Below are positions 1 through 6,130 of a stretch of DNA of 6,130 nucleotides, piece by piece. The DNA is taken from NCBI GenBank assembly GCA_007122185.1, contig SKUI01000187.1, positions 1 through 6,130 of the forward strand. The letters are read 5' to 3'. Position 1 is the first letter of the stretch, and every line of letters starts with the position of its first letter. Source of the stretch: Rhodothermia bacterium (GTDB lineage Bacteria > Bacteroidota > Rhodothermia > Balneolales > Natronogracilivirgulaceae). A program made the translations under genes and the position numbers. Below the pieces are notes generated by a model that saw only the letters and a list, made by a program, of their open reading frames with translations, was not told the DNA's origin and ran no database searches.

Positions 1-2389
<2,389 letters not shown>

Positions 2390-2561
2390 AGTATTACCCG
2401 ATTGTAGTTAGTAACTTCCAAATTGGTATTGCCATGAGGATAAGTCCATATAGAATAATAATATCCATGGCCTACCCGGCCCTTCGGGACAAGCGCTGCC
2501 GCCGCTCACAATAGTTTACTGAGGTCCGGCCGGATGCTGTCCTGCAGGAAATACCTTTAAA

Positions 2562-2576
2562 ATATCCACAGGATAT
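2562..2576. repeat. 15-base inverted repeat ATATCC-ACA-GGATAT
   Basis: A perfect 6-base inverted repeat with a 3-base centre lies near the middle of the intergenic region. The heptamer ATACCTT flanks it as a direct repeat at 2551-2557 and 2575-2581. It could be a protein-binding site or a small hairpin. No T-tract follows directly, so it does not look like an intrinsic terminator. Its function is unknown, and a repeat this short can arise by chance. Confidence 0.35.
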
Positions 2577-2648
2577 ACCTTGGCTTTTTGCTCTGTAAAT
2601 GTACCACCAATTCATGAAAAATTCTAAAAAAATACACATGGGTATTCC

Positions 2649-2663
2649 CGGGCACGGTGCCTG
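2649..2663. repeat. GC-rich inverted repeat around GGCAC-G-GTGCC
   Basis: GGCAC and GTGCC face each other around a single G. One G-T pair and one C-G pair extend the stem outward. The repeat sits in a GC-rich patch (2641-2716) that also has facing TGCAG and CTGCA pieces. As RNA it could fold into a short hairpin. No T-tract follows on either strand, so a terminator is not supported. Confidence 0.3.
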
Positions 2664-2750
2664 CAGCATCGCAGCAACCCGGAACGCCCCTGCACGCGGG
2701 TGTCGGACGTCATCCATACCGAAACACTTCATAATTCATTCAAATAGATA

Positions 2751-2770
2751 GCGTACTATTACCGTAACGC
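2751..2770. repeat. Imperfect inverted repeat GCGTAC...GTaACGC
   Basis: GCGTAC at 2751-2756 faces GTAACGC at 2764-2770, pairing over six positions with one bulged A. It lies immediately upstream of the 18-base palindrome that precedes the transporter start, so the two together may form a regulatory region. This is positional inference only. Confidence 0.3.
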
Positions 2771-2788
2771 TAAAAACACGTATTTTTA
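2771..2788. promoter_or_regulatory. Near-perfect 18-base palindrome and possible -7 box upstream of the transporter gene
   Basis: The sequence TAAAAACACGTATTTTTA is a palindrome in which eight of nine base pairs match. It ends 14 bases before the transporter ATG. Its right half, TATTTTTA (2781-2788), fits seven of eight positions of the Bacteroidota -7 promoter consensus TAnnTTTG. No clear matching -33 TTG was found, and a TSS here would leave a very short leader. A repressor or activator site overlapping a promoter is a reasonable reading, but neither role is proven and the AT-rich arms raise the odds of chance. Confidence 0.35.
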
Positions 2789-2802
2789 ACAAGTTAAGCA
2801 AT

Positions 2803-4434
2803 ATGAAATCGGGCTCATCCGGTCTGACAACCGTTCAGATCACAGGACTGTTTCTGGGCATCTTCGGACTGATTCTGCCGTTCCTGCTTCCGCTTGGCAC
2901 GCTCTCCTTTGCGGGCCACATCGGACTCGGGATCTTTATATTGGCAGCGATCTTCTGGATGTTCGAACCCATACCCATCTACGCCACATCCATGCTGGTC
3001 ATCCTTCTGCAGATCGTGCTGCTGAGTGCCCAGGGTCCCATGTACATGGATGCCGAGCTGCCATCCGGCAAACCCGTGGAGCTGCAGGAAAACACGTGGC
3101 AGATCCCGACAAATGCCCTGAAGGACGATAATACCGTACTCGTGGTAACAGAGCCGGGGAAAACGGAACCGGTCCGGGTGGATGTGGTCGAGCGCAATGG
3201 AAGGCATGTTATTGTGCGCAGCGAGGAACTGACGGCCGATCAGGCGATCGTGACCGACACCGGACATCGCCTGGTCAACTACCAGCCCAACAGTTACACC
3301 GACTATCTGGGCACCCTGGCCAATCCGATCATCATTCTTTTCCTGGGTGGATTCATGCTGGCGGAGGCGTCGGTCAAATACAATCTGGACAAGAACCTGA
3401 CCCGGTACATGCTTTCGCCATTCGGTTCCAGGCCTCGCTTCATCATCCTCGGGCTGATGCTTGTCACAGCGGCTCTCTCTGCGTTCATGAGCAACACCGC
3501 CACGGCCGCCATGATGGTTACCGTGATCCTGCCGATTATTGCCCAGCTGGAACCCGGGGACCGGTTCAAGTTCGGGCTGGCCCTCTCCATTCCCATTGCC
3601 GCCAACATCGGCGGCATCACCACGCCTATCGGCACGCCGCCCAACGCCATCGTGATTGCGGCACTCACCGAGTACGGAATATCCATCTCCTTCACAGACT
3701 GGATTATCGTAGCCGCGCCGCTGGTCGCCATCATGCTCCTTTTTGCCTGGTGGCTGCTTCTTGCCCTATTCCCGCCAAGTGTAGAACGGTTCAAACTGGA
3801 TATCAAGGGCAAGCTGAACACCAAACCCAAGGCAATCGGACTGTATGTGATTTTTGCTGCCACGGTCCTGCTCTGGATCACCGAAAACCAGCATGGCATA
3901 CCCAGCAGCATGGTCGCCTTCCTCCCGGTGGCGGCGCTGGTAACCGGACGCATCCTCAACAAAAATGATATCCGGAACCTGCCGTGGGATGTGCTGTGGC
4001 TCATGGCTGGCGGTATTTCCCTGGGCATTGGAATGGACAAGACCGGCCTGGCCGTATGGATGATCTCCGGACTTGACTGGGGAGCCATGGGGTACATCGC
4101 CCTCATCCTGGTCTTTGCGCTGGTGGCCGTGGGCATGTCCAATTTCCTGTCCAATACCGTAACGGCCACCCTGATGATGCCGCTTGTGATCAGCCTGCAT
4201 ACTTCCGGCGTGATGGGCGACGACTTCAACCTTCTTGTCACCGGTATCGTGATTGCCGTCGCCTGCAGTCTTGCCATGGCACTTCCGATATCCACCCCGC
4301 CCAACGCCATTGCCATGTCCACCGGCATCATACGCACCAAGGACATGGCCCGGGTCGGTGTTATCATCGGCACGGTCGGAGTCATGCTTGTTCTTGCGTA
4401 CGCCGTCTTTTACTGGCCATTAGTCACAAATTAA
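2803..4434 (+). CDS. DASS/SLC13-family sodium:carboxylate symporter with a soluble insert
   Basis: This is an inner-membrane secondary transporter of 543 residues, probably importing di- or tricarboxylates with sodium. Both family signature repeats are intact: Ser230-Asn231-Thr232 in SNTATAAMM with TPIGTPPN (274-281), and Ser450-Asn451-Thr452 in SNTVTATLMM with STPPN (497-501). These form the two hairpin tips that bind sodium and substrate in VcINDY-like proteins. Membrane segments fall at about 11-32, 38-58 and 60-77, then from 172 on (NPIIILFLGGF) to the C-terminus, roughly eleven in all. Between segments three and four lies a hydrophilic stretch of about 90 residues (77-166), where typical DASS proteins have a short loop. 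Residues 98-158 look like the membrane-proximal domain of HlyD/RND adaptors. No Shine-Dalgarno precedes the ATG. The receiver gene follows after 30 bases with no terminator, so co-transcription is likely. Substrate is not determinable from sequence; sulfate is less likely but possible. Confidence 0.9.
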   Translation: MKSGSSGLTTVQITGLFLGIFGLILPFLLPLGTLSFAGHIGLGIFILAAIFWMFEPIPIYATSMLVILLQIVLLSAQGPMYMDAELPSGKPVELQENTWQIPTNALKDDNTVLVVTEPGKTEPVRVDVVERNGRHVIVRSEELTADQAIVTDTGHRLVNYQPNSYTDYLGTLANPIIILFLGGFMLAEASVKYNLDKNLTRYMLSPFGSRPRFIILGLMLVTAALSAFMSNTATAAMMVTVILPIIAQLEPGDRFKFGLALSIPIAANIGGITTPIGTPPNAIVIAALTEYGISISFTDWIIVAAPLVAIMLLFAWWLLLALFPPSVERFKLDIKGKLNTKPKAIGLYVIFAATVLLWITENQHGIPSSMVAFLPVAALVTGRILNKNDIRNLPWDVLWLMAGGISLGIGMDKTGLAVWMISGLDWGAMGYIALILVFALVAVGMSNFLSNTVTATLMMPLVISLHTSGVMGDDFNLLVTGIVIAVACSLAMALPISTPPNAIAMSTGIIRTKDMARVGVIIGTVGVMLVLAYAVFYWPLVTN

Positions 4435-4464
4435 CCTCAACAGCGATACCATTACCACTGACCT

Positions 4465-4968
4465 ATGGAAAGATCCGATATCTATATCCTCTGCATTGAA
4501 GATGAACAGGAAGTGCTGGATGCGGTCGTCCGGGACCTTGAAAAACTGGAAGAGCAGTTTCCGGTTGAAACGGCGAATACCGCCGAGGAGGCGCGCGACG
4601 TGATCGGAAAGCTTCTGGATGACGGCAAGAAGATCGGCCTGATTCTCTGCGACCATATCCTTCCGGGGGATAATGGTGTGGAACTGCTCATCGAATTGCA
4701 CAACGACGAGCGGACCCATGCTTCCCGCAAAGTGCTGCTTACCGGACAGGCCGGGCTGGACGATACGGTCAGGGCTCTGAACGAAGCCCGTTTGCACCAC
4801 TACATCCCAAAGCCATGGACCAGGCAAGAGCTGCTGGAAGCAGCTGTCAATTTGCTGACCGATTTCGTAATTGAGGAAGAGGAGGATATTCTGCCTTACA
4901 TGAGCACGCTTGATGCAGAGAAGCTTTCGGAGTCCATCAGGACCCGCAGAAGCATCAGTGACGAGTAG
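4465..4968 (+). CDS. Stand-alone CheY-like response regulator receiver protein
   Basis: This is a 167-residue cytosolic two-component receiver. The acidic pair is Glu12-Asp13 (CIEDE), the phosphoacceptor is Asp63 in CDHILPGDNG, the switch Thr is Thr93 in LLTGQ, and the conserved Lys is Lys116 in PKPW. The receiver fold takes up about residues 5-130. The remaining 35-40 residues are acidic (IEEEED) then Ser/Arg-rich, and contain no DNA-binding or enzymatic output domain. It may therefore act by protein contact, as a phosphate shuttle or as an allosteric partner of the adjacent kinase. The KPW ending is common in receivers paired with multidomain kinases (family knowledge from memory). The gene begins 30 bases after the transporter stop with no visible Shine-Dalgarno, and the kinase start lies 78 bases downstream. 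A functional link to the transporter is inferred from position. Confidence 0.9.
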   Translation: MERSDIYILCIEDEQEVLDAVVRDLEKLEEQFPVETANTAEEARDVIGKLLDDGKKIGLILCDHILPGDNGVELLIELHNDERTHASRKVLLTGQAGLDDTVRALNEARLHHYIPKPWTRQELLEAAVNLLTDFVIEEEEDILPYMSTLDAEKLSESIRTRRSISDE

Positions 4969-4980
4969 CTTCAGTGAAGC
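4968..4980. repeat. Perfect inverted repeat GCTTCA-G-TGAAGC at the receiver stop codon
   Basis: A 6-base inverted repeat with a single central base starts on the last base of the receiver stop codon. In RNA it would make a 5-base stem with a 3-base loop. The following bases are not T-rich, so it is not a standard intrinsic terminator. It could mark an RNA processing or stability point between the receiver and kinase genes, or be chance. Confidence 0.35.
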
Positions 4981-5034
4981 ATGACAACGGACCGGCCTCC
5001 CTCAGCTGCAGAATGAAGATCCATCCGATTTTTT

Positions 5035-5038
5035 AGGA
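5035..5038 (+). promoter_or_regulatory. Shine-Dalgarno AGGA for the histidine kinase gene
   Basis: AGGA lies eight bases before the ATG at 5047 and is the only clear Shine-Dalgarno among the four genes here. It supports 5047 as the kinase start. The same frame is closed upstream by TGA at 5014-5016, with no other ATG in between. The stronger site may matter because the 78-base gap prevents translational coupling with the receiver gene. Confidence 0.6.
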
Positions 5039-5046
5039 TAACGACC

Positions 5047-6130
5047 ATGATATTAAACTTTGCCAAAAACTGGCTCCAGGACCCCAGCCGCATCACCAGG
5101 CAGATTGCCAAGTATCTCCAGGCATCCGGTGCTTTTGACGTGGAAGTGCTGGATTTTGAAAAGGATGACCGGTTTTTCAGCGAAGGGGACTTCAATGAAT
5201 CGGTCTTCATCCTTCTGGAGGGAACGGTGCAGCTGTCGAAGAAGACACAGACCGGGCGCAATATCACCGTTGACTGGCTGCGTCCGGGTGCACTCGTGGG
5301 GCTCATTTCCTTTGTGACCGGAGAACCGGTGCTTACAACGGCTGTTGCCGCTAGTCCCTGCAAGGCCATCAAGATGAAGGAAAAGGACTTCCTGGAACTG
5401 CAGCGCAGCCGGGGCGAGGTGGCCCTGCTGGCCCAACAGCTGATAATCGGCAACCTGATCGATCGCTACCATCATGTGGTCTCGGTCCACGTGGAACTGG
5501 AAAGCATCAACGACACCCTTGAGCGGGAGCGGAACCACTTGCGTGAAGCGCTCAAGCAGCTGGAGGAAACCCAGCACCGACTGATCAGCCAGGAAAAAAT
5601 GGCCACGCTCGGACAGCTGGTTGCCGGTATCGCCCATGAGATCAACAATCCGGCTGCAGCCATGCTTCGCGCTTCTGAAAACCTGCTGGAATATCTCCCC
5701 GATATCATCCAAAAGGCCGATCCGGACCAGGAATATCACTACGATAAATTTTTCCGGCTTGGCCTGCGCCGCGTATTGCGGGATTCCGACCAGCAGCGGC
5801 AGAAACTGAAGGAGTGGGAAAAGGCCTATCCCGACCTTCCGCGGAGCCTGCTCAGGAAAGTGACCTCCATGAGCGATGAGGCGCTTGCGTTTGTGAAGGA
5901 ACAGATCGGCGACAAGCCCGGCGCACCACGGCGCACAGAACTCGAAAGCATGATCCTTTTTTACGAGAGCGGATATTTCCTGAAAAACCTGCAATCCAGC
6001 ACCAAGCGCATCGGCGAAATCGTATCCAGCCTGAAGAGTTACAGCCGGCAGGACAAGGGCAAATACGAAAAAGCGGATCTCCGGGACGGACTCAATGACA
6101 CGCTGCTGCTGCTGTCCAACCGGCTCAAGA
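5047..6130 (+). CDS. Sensor histidine kinase with cNMP-binding-like domain, 3' end cut by window edge
   Basis: The frame is open from 5047 to the window end, giving 361 visible residues. Residues about 25-130 form a CRP/cNMP-binding-like beta-roll (FILLEGTVQL, DWLRPGALVGLISF). Residues about 145-185 are charged and heptad-like, a likely coiled-coil linker. The H-box is MATLGQLVAGIAHEINNP with phosphoacceptor His197. The second dimerisation helix is at about 317-335 (STKRIGEIVSSLKSYSR), followed by the run-in to the ATPase domain (LRDGLNDTLLLLSNRLK). The HATPase N, G1 and G2 boxes lie beyond the window. There is no signal peptide or membrane segment, so the kinase should be cytosolic. It probably autophosphorylates and passes phosphate to the receiver encoded just upstream. 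Two oddities: the phosphate-binding cassette of the cNMP domain lacks its usual Glu and Arg, and about 115 residues separate the H-box region from the second helix, far more than the usual short turn. Confidence 0.92.
   Translation, partial: MILNFAKNWLQDPSRITRQIAKYLQASGAFDVEVLDFEKDDRFFSEGDFNESVFILLEGTVQLSKKTQTGRNITVDWLRPGALVGLISFVTGEPVLTTAVAASPCKAIKMKEKDFLELQRSRGEVALLAQQLIIGNLIDRYHHVVSVHVELESINDTLERERNHLREALKQLEETQHRLISQEKMATLGQLVAGIAHEINNPAAAMLRASENLLEYLPDIIQKADPDQEYHYDKFFRLGLRRVLRDSDQQRQKLKEWEKAYPDLPRSLLRKVTSMSDEALAFVKEQIGDKPGAPRRTELESMILFYESGYFLKNLQSSTKRIGEIVSSLKSYSRQDKGKYEKADLRDGLNDTLLLLSNRLK

Larger units (their letters stand above)
2390..2802. other. Divergent intergenic region, no convincing gene
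   Basis: These 413 bases separate ppdK from the oppositely oriented transporter gene and must hold both promoters. Base composition is patchy: AT-rich stretches next to both start codons and at about 2550-2640, and GC-rich stretches at about 2465-2550 and 2641-2716. Several short inverted repeats are present, and the clearest are listed separately. One minus-strand reading frame (2472-2732, 86 codons) is open but shows no recognisable domain, has Cys/Arg-rich low-plausibility content and spans the repeats, so it was not called. No convincing promoter for ppdK was found. A TACAAT on the minus strand (2401-2406) would leave a leader of only a few bases. No riboswitch class or tRNA was recognised. 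Confidence 0.7.

Noticed and set aside
2401..2406. Minus-strand TACAAT as the ppdK -10 box
   Set aside because: It is only about 11 bases from the start codon and has no -35 partner at normal spacing.
2472..2732. An 86-codon minus-strand open frame in the intergenic region
   Set aside because: It has no recognisable domain, odd Cys/Arg-rich composition and no good ribosome site, and it crosses AT-rich and repeat sequence. A real small protein cannot be excluded without homologues.
3303..4385. A 360-codon minus-strand open frame
   Set aside because: It is antisense to the transporter gene, rich in Met, Arg and Ser from reversed hydrophobic codons, with no domain.
4968..4980. Intrinsic terminator after the receiver gene
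   Set aside because: The stem is short and the following bases are not T-rich. The T-run at about 5029-5034 is too far away to belong to it.
5053..5994. A 313-codon minus-strand open frame
   Set aside because: It is antisense to the histidine kinase, whose H-box and cNMP-like domain are clear on the plus strand.

Overview
The window holds four protein-coding genes on two divergent transcripts. Two genes run off the window edges. No RNA gene, CRISPR array, insertion sequence or other mobile element was recognised. The DNA is moderately GC-rich in the genes and the proteins look like ordinary bacterial cytosolic, inner-membrane and signalling proteins. Three of the four starts have little or no Shine-Dalgarno sequence, and an AT-rich TATTTTTA box lies ahead of the transporter gene. 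That fits the Bacteroidota/Balneolota/Rhodothermota group, but this assignment is a weak inference. No marker gene in the window settles it.

Left part (1-2389, minus strand): pyruvate, phosphate dikinase (ppdK), with about 796 residues visible and the C-terminal end beyond position 1. The nucleotide-binding, phosphohistidine and most PEP/pyruvate-site motifs are intact. Middle (2390-2802): a 413-base divergent intergenic region. It has no convincing gene but several short inverted repeats, the best being a near-perfect 18-base palindrome just before the transporter start.

Right part (2803 to the end, plus strand): a likely operon. It encodes (i) a DASS/SLC13-type sodium:carboxylate symporter with a soluble insert of about 90 residues between its third and fourth membrane segments, (ii) a stand-alone CheY-like receiver protein, and (iii) a soluble histidine kinase with an N-terminal cyclic-nucleotide-binding-like domain, a coiled coil and an H-box, cut off by the window end before its ATPase domain.

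How the genes may work together (inference): a carboxylate importer and PPDK would connect C4-dicarboxylate or related acid uptake to PEP formation. The receiver and kinase beside the transporter suggest that uptake is sensed or controlled by a two-component pair. The most unusual item is the transporter insert. Its sequence resembles the membrane-proximal beta domain of RND/HlyD-type periplasmic adaptor proteins, and DASS topology places it on the periplasmic side. The kinase also has an atypical cNMP pocket and an enlarged spacer between its two dimerisation helices.
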